From NCBI RefSeq assembly GCF_020073815.1, contig NZ_JAIQZJ010000016.1, positions 1 to 64,000 of the forward strand: DNA of 64,000 nt, written 5' to 3'. The notes under the pieces were generated by a model, which worked only from the letters and a program-made list of their open reading frames with translations, was not told where the DNA came from and ran no database searches. A program made the translations under genes and the position numbers. This DNA is from Nocardioides mangrovi. GTDB taxonomy: Bacteria; Actinomycetota; Actinomycetes; Propionibacteriales; Nocardioidaceae. Each line of letters opens with the position of its first letter. The stretch's first letter is position 1. Shown here one piece after another: positions 32,537 through 40,515 of the stretch.

Positions 32537-34041
32537 AAGCCGAAGCGCGCCAGCGGCTCGACCAGCTCGCGCTCCTCGTAGGACAGGTGCGAGGTCATCG
32601 TGTCCGAGAGCAGGTCGACGGCCTCGCGCAGGCGGGCCAGGCCGTCCGGCTCGGACACCACGGCCACCAGCGCGCGGTCGACGTCGTCGAGCACCGAGGC
32701 GATCACGTGGTGCTCCTCCTCGAGCCGGTCGATGACCGGCACCAGCTCCGGGTCGCGGGAGCGCAGGTGCGGGAACATCGAGGTGTCCTCGATCGTGTGG
32801 TGCGTGGTCACCAGCCGGCAGTAGGACTGGCAGTAGGCGCCGAGCGCCCAGTCGTTCTGCCGCATCGTCATGGTGTTGATCAGCGACCGCGCCCGACCCG
32901 CCTCGAGGGTGCCGGCCTCGACCTGGCCGATCAGGTCGAAGAGCTGGGCGAGCTCGCCGCGCAGGTGGTCGTGGACGTCGACGAGGTGCTGCCCGGCGGC
33001 CCGCTCGTGGTCGGTCCAGTGCAGCGGCTCGTGCGCCGAGGCGTACGTCGGGCGGGTCGCGTCGTCCCAGGGCGCCCGGTCGCTGCGCCGGGCGCCGTCG
33101 TCGGGCGTGGGTCGCACCGGCTCGCCACCGGGCACCCGCACCTCGACCTGCTCAGCCGGCGCCGGGGCGTCCTCCGGCCGGTCCTCCCGGGCGCGCTCGG
33201 CGAGCACCAGCTCGCGCACGGCCGGGGCGATCTCGGTCCCGAAGCGCTGGATCGTGGTCGCGTCGTCGCCGGCCACGATGAAGGTGCTGGTCCCGTGGGT
33301 CAGCGCCAGCTCGGCGAGCCACTCGGCCCAGGCCGGGTCGTCGGACGGGGTGACGTTGTAGAGCCGGCGCACGGCCGCCGGGTCGCGCCCGGCCGCGGTC
33401 GCCGCCGCGTCGATCCGGGCGTTGCGCTCGGCCAGGGTCTCCGGCGGCACGTAGGACTGGCTGGGCAGCCAGCCGTCGCCGACCCGGCCGGTGAGGTCGA
33501 GCATCCGCGGCCCGATCGCGCCGACCCAGATCTCGACGTCGTGGGCGGGCGCCGGGCCCGGGTGCACGCCGCTGACCCGGTAGTGGTCGCCGCTCACCCG
33601 CACCGACCGCTCGCCGGTGTCCCAGGCGGCGCGGATGACCGCGATGCCCTCGTCCAGGGCGGCCAGCGCCTCGCCGGGCGTACGCCGCGGGCCGCCGGCC
33701 GCCTCGATCGCGTCCCAGAAGCCGCCGGCGCCGATGCCGAGCTCGACCCGCCCGCGGCTGAGCCGGTCCAGGCTGGCCACGGTCTTGGCGAGCACGAAGG
33801 GCGGGCGGAGCGGCAGGTTGCTGACGTTGGTGGTCAGCCGCAGGGTCGAGGTGCGGGCCAGGATCGTCGCGATCAGCGCCCAGGCGTCCAGGAAGCGCGC
33901 CTGGTAGGGGTGGTCCTGGACGGTGGCGAGGTCGAGGCCGGCGGCCTCGGTCAGCAGGCCGAGCTCCACGACGCGCTCGGGCCGGTCGGCGTCCGGCGTG
34001 AGGAAGGTGCCGAACAGGAGCTCCTGGCCGTAGTCGGTCAC
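32530..34041 (-). CDS. Fusion of an LLM-class flavin-dependent oxidoreductase with a hemerythrin domain
   Basis: 503 residues from a GTG at 34041 that overlaps the ClC gene stop (GTGA). Residues 1-290 are an LLM TIM barrel (SRGRVELGIGAGGFWDAIEA, then WVGAIGPRMLDLTGRVGDGW), binding FMN or F420. Residues 345-503 are a hemerythrin domain with HDHLR, HHTIED, EEEHHVI and HLSYEE, the His/Glu set that binds a diiron centre. A Pro/Glu/Arg linker joins them. Coupling of flavin chemistry to an O2- or NO-sensing diiron site is plausible; the substrate is unknown. Confidence 0.88.
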   Translation of the reverse strand: MTDYGQELLFGTFLTPDADRPERVVELGLLTEAAGLDLATVQDHPYQARFLDAWALIATILARTSTLRLTTNVSNLPLRPPFVLAKTVASLDRLSRGRVELGIGAGGFWDAIEAAGGPRRTPGEALAALDEGIAVIRAAWDTGERSVRVSGDHYRVSGVHPGPAPAHDVEIWVGAIGPRMLDLTGRVGDGWLPSQSYVPPETLAERNARIDAAATAAGRDPAAVRRLYNVTPSDDPAWAEWLAELALTHGTSTFIVAGDDATTIQRFGTEIAPAVRELVLAERAREDRPEDAPAPAEQVEVRVPGGEPVRPTPDDGARRSDRAPWDDATRPTYASAHEPLHWTDHERAAGQHLVDVHDHLRGELAQLFDLIGQVEAGTLEAGRARSLINTMTMRQNDWALGAYCQSYCRLVTTHHTIEDTSMFPHLRSRDPELVPVIDRLEEEHHVIASVLDDVDRALVAVVSEPDGLARLREAVDLLSDTMTSHLSYEERELVEPLARFGFY

Positions 34042-35285
34042 GCCCCCGATCCTGCCACCGGGTCGGCGCGCAGCTCGTGCCGGCCCGCGACGACGAGCCA
34101 GACCACGAGGGTCGCGACCAGGAGGAGCGGCAGCAGCTCGATGTCGGGCACGATCACCGCGGCGAGGAAGAGCGCGAGCCAGCCGCTGCGGGTGGCCGCG
34201 ATGGTGATGCCGAGCGCGCCGGCCGCGATGACCACCGGCACCGGCGCGCTGTCGAAGACGCCGACCACCGCCCAGCCGGCGACCACGCCGACGAAGACCG
34301 ACGGGAAGATCCGGCCGCCGCGGAAGCCGGCCGCCGCCGCGACGAGCAGCGCGGCGATCTTCACCACGACCATCAGGCTCAGCTCGGCGACCGAGTAGTC
34401 GTCGATGTGGTCGGTCACCTGGGACATCTCCTCGAGCCCCTTGAAGAGCGTCTCCCGGCCGCCGAGGACGCCCAGCCAGCCGAGCAGGAAGCCGCCGACG
34501 GTGAGCGCGACCACCGGGTAGCGGAGCGACTGGAAGGCCCGGTAGAGCGGCGTGATGAGGTACGACGCGGCCAGGCCGAGGAGCGCGGTCAGCAGCGCGA
34601 CGCCGACCGCCCAGCCGAGGTCGCCGACCTGGAAGCCGGCGTACCCGGGCACGTCGAGCCGCATGCTGCTGTCGGAGATCAGCAGCATCGTCGCCGAGCC
34701 GGCGGCCGCCGCGAAGAGCGGCGCGTAGAGCCGGTGCCACAGCGGGATGCGCGGGTCGCCCATCTGGGCCTCCGTGAGCATCAGCGCCGCTGCGACCGGC
34801 GTCCCGAACATGGCGCCGATCGTCGCGGCGACGCTCCAGCCCATCCACTCCGGCGCGGCGATCCGCGGCACCAGCCGGAGCCCGAGGATGACGCTCAGGG
34901 ACGCGTTGATCACCATGATCGGGTTCTCCGGGCCGAGGCTGACGCCGCCGGCGAGCATGAGCACCAGCGCGAGCGCCAGCCCGGGTACGGCGCTCAACGG
35001 CATCGGTTCCGAGACCAGCTCCGCGGTCGCCGACTCCGGCCCGGCGTGCCCGGGGACGAGCTGGACCACGAGACCGACCGCGAGTCCGGTGAGGGTGAGC
35101 ACCAGGACGATCCACCACCAGGAGTCCGCGTCGATCCCGAGCGCGTCGGTCAGGTCGTCCCACACGAGGGCCTGAAGCGCTTCCGCCAGCGCCGAGAGGC
35201 CGACCAGCGTGAGCGCGCAGCCGATGCCGACCACGACGGCGGCGGGGGTCTGCCGCAGCAGCGCGAGCGGGCCGGGGGTCGTCAC
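34038..35285 (-). CDS. ClC-family ion channel/transporter
   Basis: 415 residues with ten or more hydrophobic segments. The ion-selectivity motif appears as SLGPENPIM (about 119-127) in place of the canonical GREGP, as in the YfeO-like branch. The later GFRGGRIFPSVFVG matches the second filter element. TAGCGT six bases before the GTG suggests a leaderless mRNA. The oxidoreductase-hemerythrin gene follows with a four-base overlap. The transported ion (chloride or fluoride) is not determined. Confidence 0.87.
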   Translation of the reverse strand: MTTPGPLALLRQTPAAVVVGIGCALTLVGLSALAEALQALVWDDLTDALGIDADSWWWIVLVLTLTGLAVGLVVQLVPGHAGPESATAELVSEPMPLSAVPGLALALVLMLAGGVSLGPENPIMVINASLSVILGLRLVPRIAAPEWMGWSVAATIGAMFGTPVAAALMLTEAQMGDPRIPLWHRLYAPLFAAAAGSATMLLISDSSMRLDVPGYAGFQVGDLGWAVGVALLTALLGLAASYLITPLYRAFQSLRYPVVALTVGGFLLGWLGVLGGRETLFKGLEEMSQVTDHIDDYSVAELSLMVVVKIAALLVAAAAGFRGGRIFPSVFVGVVAGWAVVGVFDSAPVPVVIAAGALGITIAATRSGWLALFLAAVIVPDIELLPLLLVATLVVWLVVAGRHELRADPVAGSGA

Positions 35286-35294
35286 CCCCCGACG

Positions 35295-37130
35295 CTAGGC
35301 GCGGGGTGCGGCGACCCGACTCACCCGAGAGGGGTGAGCCGGTGCGTGGACGGTGAGCGTCAGCGGCCGCCCGCCGGCGGTGAGGTGCGCGGTGATCCGC
35401 TCGCGGTAGCGGTCCCAGACCACCCGGCCGCTGACGGGCAGGCCTGCGACCAGCCGGACCCGGTGCAGCCGGAAGGTCGTGACTGCGCCGCCCCGGTAGG
35501 TGAACCAGCCGCCGCGCAGCCCGACCCCGTGACCGGAGTAGTTGTTCCACCAGCGGTCCACCACGTCGGCGACGGTCGCGGCAGCGGTGCCGCGCAGCCC
35601 CAGGTCCGCGACCGTGCGCGGGAAGACCCCGAGCGCGTCGACCGGGTGGGTCCGGCCCGCACACGGGTGGGCCGGCACCGCCCGCGCCGGGTCGCGGACG
35701 AAGGACCGGACCAGCGCGCTCGCGCAGCCGTCGGTGTCGCCCAGGGCGGTCACGTGGAAGCTGTTCGGCACCACGACCTGGGTCGCGTCGGGGAACTGGC
35801 GGGTGATGATCGCGCCCTCGGCCGGCGTCGTGATCGAGTCGAGCTCGCCACTCAGCACGAGCACGGGTACGTCGGGGTAGGAGCCGCCCGGCGGGTGCAC
35901 CGGCCCGGCTGGGTTGCTGGCGGGAGCCGCCGGCCAGCGCGTGCACCAGTCGAGCATCTGCCAGTCGGACGCGGCGTACTCCCGCACGCTGAAGGGTCCG
36001 TAGGTGCGCGGCCGCTCGCGGGTGCGCCGGGTGAGCGCGGCGCGGTACTGCGGCTCGCGCACCGCGGGCGACGCCGTCATGTCGTAGAGCTGCGGGTAGT
36101 CGTGGCAGGCCACGGCGGCGTCGAGCCCCTCGCTGTAGTCGCGGACGGGGCCGGCGTCGGTGCCGCCGCCGGTCGCCTCGGCGACCAGCCGGAGCAGCGG
36201 CGCGCGGTCGCCCCGCAGCGCCGAGCGGAGGGCGGCCGTCATCTCCCGGTAGAAGGCCGGGCCGTACGTCGCGCCGTACGCCACCGTCGCGAGCGAGCTC
36301 GGCCGGACCGTGACCCGCGTCCGGCGGCCGTCGGCGTCGTGGGCGGTCCCGCGCCACGGGTGCCGCCGCACCTCGTCGAGCACGCGCTCGAGGGCGCGGC
36401 GCCACGATGGGCCGCCCTCGCGACAGGCGGCCGACCGGCGGCAGACGATCGCGAACGAGCTCCGCACCGCGGGCCCCTGGGTGGGGTACCAGCCCGTCTC
36501 GCCGTACGCCGGGTAGGCGCCGTCGAGCACGACGCTGCGGACCAGGTCGGGGTGCCGGCCGACGAAGACCTGCGCGAAGAACGTGCCGTACGAGTCGCCG
36601 TAGACGTCGAGGGTTCCGAGGCCGAGGGCGGCGACGACGGCGGCGAGGTCGTCGGCCGACAGCGCGGTCGTGTAGTCGTCGGCCCGCTCCCCCAGGCTGC
36701 GGCCGCAGCGCCCGGCGGCGACGGAGTAGGCGATCCGCAGGTCCTGCAGGTCGGGGCAGTCGAGTGCCTCGGAGCGGCCGGTGCCGCGCTGGTCGACGAG
36801 CAGCAGGTTGCGGCGGTCGAGGAGGCCGGCGTACATCCGCGTGTAGTAGCCGACCGAGCCGGTCGTGCTGTAGCCCGGGCCGCCCTCGTGCGGGACCAGG
36901 GTGCCGAGCGCGGGCCGCGAGCCGTCCCGCGCGGGCACGAACGCGAAGCCGACCCGCACGGTGCCCGCCTCCGGGTGGCCGGGCTCCCACTCGCGCTCGA
37001 CCGTGCCGCACAGCGCGCGGGCGGTGACCCGGCAGCGGTGGAGGTCGAGGCTGCCGACCGGGACGGCCTCTGCCGGGGCGGGGGTCGCGAGCAGGCCGGC
37101 CACCAGCGTCAGCAGGGCCACCCACTTCAT
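35295..37130 (-). CDS. Secreted alpha/beta hydrolase, TAP-like (tripeptidyl aminopeptidase family)
   Basis: 611 residues with a signal peptide (hydrophobic 4-16, Ala-x-Ala near 20-22). The nucleophile elbow is GDSYG with Ser180, the oxyanion segment HEGGPGYS at 81-88, and the C-terminal TAP-like domain carries LSGELDSITTP and NSFHVTALGD with the Asp and His of the triad. Members release N-terminal tripeptides or hydrolyse peptide esters outside the cell. A TACGTT box six bases before the ATG suggests leaderless expression. It ends nine bases from the ClC start but has the features of a separate unit. Confidence 0.86.
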   Translation of the reverse strand: MKWVALLTLVAGLLATPAPAEAVPVGSLDLHRCRVTARALCGTVEREWEPGHPEAGTVRVGFAFVPARDGSRPALGTLVPHEGGPGYSTTGSVGYYTRMYAGLLDRRNLLLVDQRGTGRSEALDCPDLQDLRIAYSVAAGRCGRSLGERADDYTTALSADDLAAVVAALGLGTLDVYGDSYGTFFAQVFVGRHPDLVRSVVLDGAYPAYGETGWYPTQGPAVRSSFAIVCRRSAACREGGPSWRRALERVLDEVRRHPWRGTAHDADGRRTRVTVRPSSLATVAYGATYGPAFYREMTAALRSALRGDRAPLLRLVAEATGGGTDAGPVRDYSEGLDAAVACHDYPQLYDMTASPAVREPQYRAALTRRTRERPRTYGPFSVREYAASDWQMLDWCTRWPAAPASNPAGPVHPPGGSYPDVPVLVLSGELDSITTPAEGAIITRQFPDATQVVVPNSFHVTALGDTDGCASALVRSFVRDPARAVPAHPCAGRTHPVDALGVFPRTVADLGLRGTAAATVADVVDRWWNNYSGHGVGLRGGWFTYRGGAVTTFRLHRVRLVAGLPVSGRVVWDRYRERITAHLTAGGRPLTLTVHAPAHPSRVSRVAAPRA

Positions 37131-37148
37131 GGGCGCAACGTACGCCGA

Positions 37149-37775
37149 TCAGCCCAGGCGGGACAGGCCTCGGAGCGTGTGCCGGCCGTGCCGGACCTTC
37201 GCCGTGAGGTAGCCGGCGTTGGCCGCGGTGAGGTGGACGGCCGTCGGCCGGCGCTCGGCGACCTCGACGCCGAGCGACTCGAGCTGCTCGGCCTTGTCCG
37301 GGTTGTTGCTGAGCAGCGCCAGCCGGCGTACGCCGAGGGCGTGCAGCATCTGGGCGGCGACGGTGTAGTCGCGCTCGTCCTCGGCGAAGCCGAGCGCCAG
37401 GTTGGCCTCGTAGGTGTCGAGGCCGTCGTCCTGGAGCGCGTAGGCGTCGAGCTTGGCGTAGAGGCCGATGCCGCGGCCCTCCTGACGCAGGTAGAGCAGG
37501 TAGCCGCCGGCGTCGGCGATCCGCTCGACGGACTCGCGCAGCTGCGGGCCGCAGTCGCAGCGGCCGCTGCCGAGCACGTCGCCGGTGAGGCACTCGCTGT
37601 GCACCCGCACCAGCGGCGGGCGTCCGGTGACCACCGGGCCGAGCCGGAGCGCGAGGTGCTCGCGGCCGTCGACGAGGCCGTCGAAGGTGATCACCCGGGC
37701 GGTGCCGGACCAGCCGTCGGACCAGCGCATCGGCACCTCGACCTCCGTGCGCACACGCGCCGGCGACGGGATCAT
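37149..37775 (-). CDS. ribA: GTP cyclohydrolase II
   Basis: 208 residues, a stand-alone GCH II without the DHBP synthase domain. Zinc ligands C62, C73 and C75 (HSECLTGD, GRCDCG) are present, as is YLRQEGRGIGL. The active-site Tyr (Y112 in AYALQ) and the pair D133/R135 are retained, so the full reaction from GTP to the diaminopyrimidine plus formate and pyrophosphate is expected. GAGGAGG four bases upstream and a four-base overlap with the RibD-like gene support the start. It is the last gene of a tightly packed operon. Confidence 0.93.
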   Translation of the reverse strand: MIPSPARVRTEVEVPMRWSDGWSGTARVITFDGLVDGREHLALRLGPVVTGRPPLVRVHSECLTGDVLGSGRCDCGPQLRESVERIADAGGYLLYLRQEGRGIGLYAKLDAYALQDDGLDTYEANLALGFAEDERDYTVAAQMLHALGVRRLALLSNNPDKAEQLESLGVEVAERRPTAVHLTAANAGYLTAKVRHGRHTLRGLSRLG

Positions 37776-38467
37776 GACGCCTCCTCGAAGCGGTCGGAGA
37801 GCGCGTAGCGCAGCAGCACCACGTCGCCGATCGGACGGACGTCGGCCAGCCGTGCCCGGCGGTCGCCCGCGAAGGGGAAGCACCCGTCGTCGACGAAGCG
37901 CCGGGCGCGCGAGTCGCCGACGAAGAAGGGCGCGACGACGAGCTGGAGCTCGTCGGCGAGCCCGGCGATGAGGAACTGCGTGTGCACGGTGCCGCCGCCC
38001 TCGACCATCAGCCGGCGGACGCCGCGGTCGTGCAGGTCCTCGGACAGCGACCGCACCGAGACCCGGGCGCCCCCGTCCACGACGGTCGCGACCGAGCCGA
38101 GCCGGGAGCGGGCCCGGCCGAGCACCGCGGAGGCGACGTACACGATCTTCTCGGCGCCGCCGGTGGCGAAGAAGCGGGCGCCGGGGTCGAGGTGGGCGCG
38201 ACCGGTGACGGTGACCTTGAGCGGGTCGGGCTTCGCGCCGCGCGCGACCCGCTCCGCGCGGCGGGCGTCGCTGCGGACGAGCAGTCGCGGGTCGTCGTGG
38301 CGCACGGTCGCGGCGCCGACCAGGATCGCGTCGCTGCGCGCCCGCACCTCGTCGACCCGGTCGAGGTCGGCGTCGTTGGAGAGCACCAGCCGCTCGGGCG
38401 TGCCGGCGTCGAGGTAGCCGTCGAGCGACATCGCGCAGCTGAGCAGGGTGTAGGGACGGTCAGGCAC
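37772..38467 (-). CDS. RibD C-terminal-like pyrimidine reductase (dihydrofolate reductase fold)
   Basis: 231 residues from a GTG at 38467. SCAMSLDGYLD (about 10-20) and ILVGAATVRHDDPRLLVR match the NADPH and substrate sites of the RibD reductase domain, and RRLMVEGGGTVHTQFL the C-terminal Rossmann turn. There is no deaminase domain. Next to ribA it would reduce the ribosylaminopyrimidine to the ribityl form, but it may use a modified substrate. The genes on both sides overlap it. Confidence 0.87.
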   Translation of the reverse strand: MPDRPYTLLSCAMSLDGYLDAGTPERLVLSNDADLDRVDEVRARSDAILVGAATVRHDDPRLLVRSDARRAERVARGAKPDPLKVTVTGRAHLDPGARFFATGGAEKIVYVASAVLGRARSRLGSVATVVDGGARVSVRSLSEDLHDRGVRRLMVEGGGTVHTQFLIAGLADELQLVVAPFFVGDSRARRFVDDGCFPFAGDRRARLADVRPIGDVVLLRYALSDRFEEAS

Positions 38468-39230
38468 GGGCGACCTCCGGGAGCTCGGCCCTGGGAGCGG
38501 GTGTCGGCAGGAGCAGCAGGCCGCCGGGCAGGGTCGCGACCAGCGAGAGCACGCCGTACGTCGCGGCCACGGCGGCACCCTCGGCGGCCCCCAGACCGGC
38601 CGCGGCGAAGGCCCAGGCGGCCACGCCCTCCCGCGGCCCCCAACCGGCGACGCTGAGCGGGATCGCGGCGGCGACGAGCACCACGAACGCGAGCGGCAGC
38701 AGCCGCGCGAGCGAGGCGTCGGAGCCGACCGCGCGGGCGGCCACGAGGAAGACCGCGACGTGTCCGACCGAGGCGACCAGCGAGGTGAGCACCACGCGTG
38801 GCCACCGGGCGGCCGCGCCGAGCAGCAGCAGCCCGGCCACCACGGCACCGGGCACCCAGGCCGTCGCGAGCAGGACGGTCCCCGCGGCGCCGACCTGGAC
38901 GGCCTGGCCGAGGCCGCGGTCGGCGACCACCGGCAGGGTGCCGTGCCGGACCGCGCGGCCGACGTCGCCGACCACTCCGCCGGGGAGCGTGGCGTTGAGG
39001 AACTGCGAGCGGTAGTAGGTCGCGACCGCCTCGCGCAGCGGGAGCGTCCCCCCGAGCGCACGCCACCGGATCGCGCAGCAGAGCGTCGTCACGCCGGTGA
39101 CCGCGAGCGCGGCGGCGAGGGCGAGCGGGCCGGCCGCACGGACGGCGTCGACGAAGGGGTCCGGGCCGACCCGGGCGAGCACGACGGCGAGCACGACCAC
39201 GCCGCCGAGGACCTCGAGCCGGCGCCTCAC
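38460..39230 (-). CDS. Lysylphosphatidylglycerol synthase-type membrane protein (flippase-like)
   Basis: 256 residues from a GTG at 39230 overlapping the glycosyltransferase stop (GTGA). Six or seven hydrophobic segments and the motif YYRSQFLNATLPGGVVGDVG are the hallmark of the LPG synthase transmembrane (UPF0104) family. There is no catalytic lysyl-transfer domain. In operons with glycosyltransferases such proteins are thought to move lipid-linked products. That role is inference here. Confidence 0.82.
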   Translation of the reverse strand: MRRRLEVLGGVVVLAVVLARVGPDPFVDAVRAAGPLALAAALAVTGVTTLCCAIRWRALGGTLPLREAVATYYRSQFLNATLPGGVVGDVGRAVRHGTLPVVADRGLGQAVQVGAAGTVLLATAWVPGAVVAGLLLLGAAARWPRVVLTSLVASVGHVAVFLVAARAVGSDASLARLLPLAFVVLVAAAIPLSVAGWGPREGVAAWAFAAAGLGAAEGAAVAATYGVLSLVATLPGGLLLLPTPAPRAELPEVARA

Positions 39231-40138
39231 CAGCCCACCTCCAGCAGTGCCTCCGCCACCCGGGCGGCGGTGCGGTCCCAGCCCGCGAGCTCGACCCGCC
39301 GGTGCCGGGCCGCGCTGCGCAGCTCGGCTCGGTGTCGGGGGTCGGTGAGCCAGCGGCGCAGCGCGGCGGCCAGGGCCGGCGGGTCGTCCGCCGGGACGAG
39401 CACGCCCCCGTCGCCGAGCGCCTCGCGGACGCCGCCGACGTCGGTCGCGACGACGGGCAGCCCGCGGGCCAGGGCCTCGGTGACGACCATGCCGTAGGTC
39501 TCGGCACGGGAGGCGAGCACGAGCAGGTCGGCCTCGGCGTACGTCGCGGCCAGGCGCTCGGGCGTCTGCGGCCCGGCCAGCCGGATCGTGCGGCCGAGGC
39601 CGGCCGCGAAGTCCGGATCGATCTCGGTCGACCCGACGCCGACGCACTCCCAGTCGAGGTCGGCGAGCGCGTCGAGGGCGGCTGCGAGCACGTCGTACCC
39701 CTTGAGCGCGGTGACGGCACCGACGCAGAGCAGACCGCGGCCGTCGGCGCGTCCCGTGGCGAGCGGGGCGGCGTCGACGCCGGGCGCCGCGACGAAGACG
39801 CGGGCCGGTTCGAGCGGGTAGGTCGCGAGCAGCCAGGTCCGCGTCCACTCGCTGGTCGCGATCACGCCGGCGGCCGCGCCGAGCACGGCGCCCTCCCAGG
39901 GCTCGCGCCGCGGCATGTGCACCAGCGCGACCACGCGGACCCGCTCGCACTCGGCGACCGTGTCGGGGCCGAGCAGGAGGCCGTCGACGAGCGCGAGCTC
40001 GCCGTCGGGGACGGTCGCGGTCGTGTCGTGCTCGACCGCGCCGAGGGCGTCGGCGACGCGGCGGTCGTAGACGTTGCCGCCCGACGGCCGGGTGGGGTCG
40101 TCGACGGCGGCGGGACGGACGAGGTGGACCACGCTCAC
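39227..40138 (-). CDS. GT4-type glycosyltransferase
   Basis: 303 residues from a GTG at 40138. The C-terminal donor-binding domain is clear: LLCVGAVTALKGYDVL, then LVLASRAETYGMVVTEALARGLPVVATDVGG with the family EX7E-type motif. The N-terminal acceptor domain is short, so it is a compact GT-B enzyme. Acceptor and sugar unknown. It overlaps the genes on either side by four bases. Confidence 0.88.
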   Translation of the reverse strand: MSVVHLVRPAAVDDPTRPSGGNVYDRRVADALGAVEHDTTATVPDGELALVDGLLLGPDTVAECERVRVVALVHMPRREPWEGAVLGAAAGVIATSEWTRTWLLATYPLEPARVFVAAPGVDAAPLATGRADGRGLLCVGAVTALKGYDVLAAALDALADLDWECVGVGSTEIDPDFAAGLGRTIRLAGPQTPERLAATYAEADLLVLASRAETYGMVVTEALARGLPVVATDVGGVREALGDGGVLVPADDPPALAAALRRWLTDPRHRAELRSAARHRRVELAGWDRTAARVAEALLEVGW

Positions 40139-40515
40139 ACCGCCCTCTCGTAGCTGGCCCAGGCGACGTGCGACTCGTGCAGCGTGACGGCCACGCGCAC
40201 CACCGGCCCGAGTCCGGTGGCACGCGCGGCCAGCCCGTCGGCGACGACCTTCGCGAGCACCTCGGTCGAGGTGTTGACCCCCGCGAAGGCCGGCTCGTCG
40301 TCGAGGTTGCGGTAGGTGAGGCGCCTGAGCACCTCGTGCAGCAGCTCGGTCGCCGCGCCGATGTCGAGGAGGATCCCGTCCGGCCCCAGCTCGGGGCCGG
40401 AGAACGCCGCGTCCACGACGTACGTCGCGCCGTGCAGCCGCTGCGCCGGTCCGAAGACCTCGCCGGTGAAGCTGTGGGCGATCATCATGTGGTCGCGGAC
40501 GGTCACGGTGAACAC
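40135..40515 (-). CDS. Divergent PTPS/QueD-like protein lacking canonical catalytic residues
   Basis: 126 residues from a GTG at 40515 with AGGAG five bases upstream. The overall pattern aligns with 6-pyruvoyl-tetrahydropterin/6-carboxy-tetrahydropterin synthases (H14, H28 in RLHGA, the RNLDDEPAF strand, NTSTEVLA and LHESHVAWASY). The QueD catalytic Cys is Ala24, the third zinc His is Ala30, and the LDH motif reads LTY. A canonical QueD or PTPS reaction is therefore unlikely. It overlaps the dehydrogenase gene by 13 bases. Confidence 0.78.
   Translation of the reverse strand: MFTVTVRDHMMIAHSFTGEVFGPAQRLHGATYVVDAAFSGPELGPDGILLDIGAATELLHEVLRRLTYRNLDDEPAFAGVNTSTEVLAKVVADGLAARATGLGPVVRVAVTLHESHVAWASYERAV

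Noticed and set aside
32530..37593. A very long minus-strand open frame of 1687 codons
   Set aside because: Only its last 503 codons read as real protein (LLM-hemerythrin). The rest is Arg/Pro-rich out-of-frame translation across the ClC, TAP and ribA genes, which have good family matches in other frames.
34077..37808. A 1243-codon plus-strand open frame opposite the ClC-TAP-ribA genes
   Set aside because: It is the antisense frame of high-GC genes, low in hydrophobic structure and without recognisable domains.
40135..40515. Calling the PTPS-like gene queD
   Set aside because: The catalytic Cys, a zinc His and the Asp-His pair are missing, and no queC, queE or queF gene is nearby.
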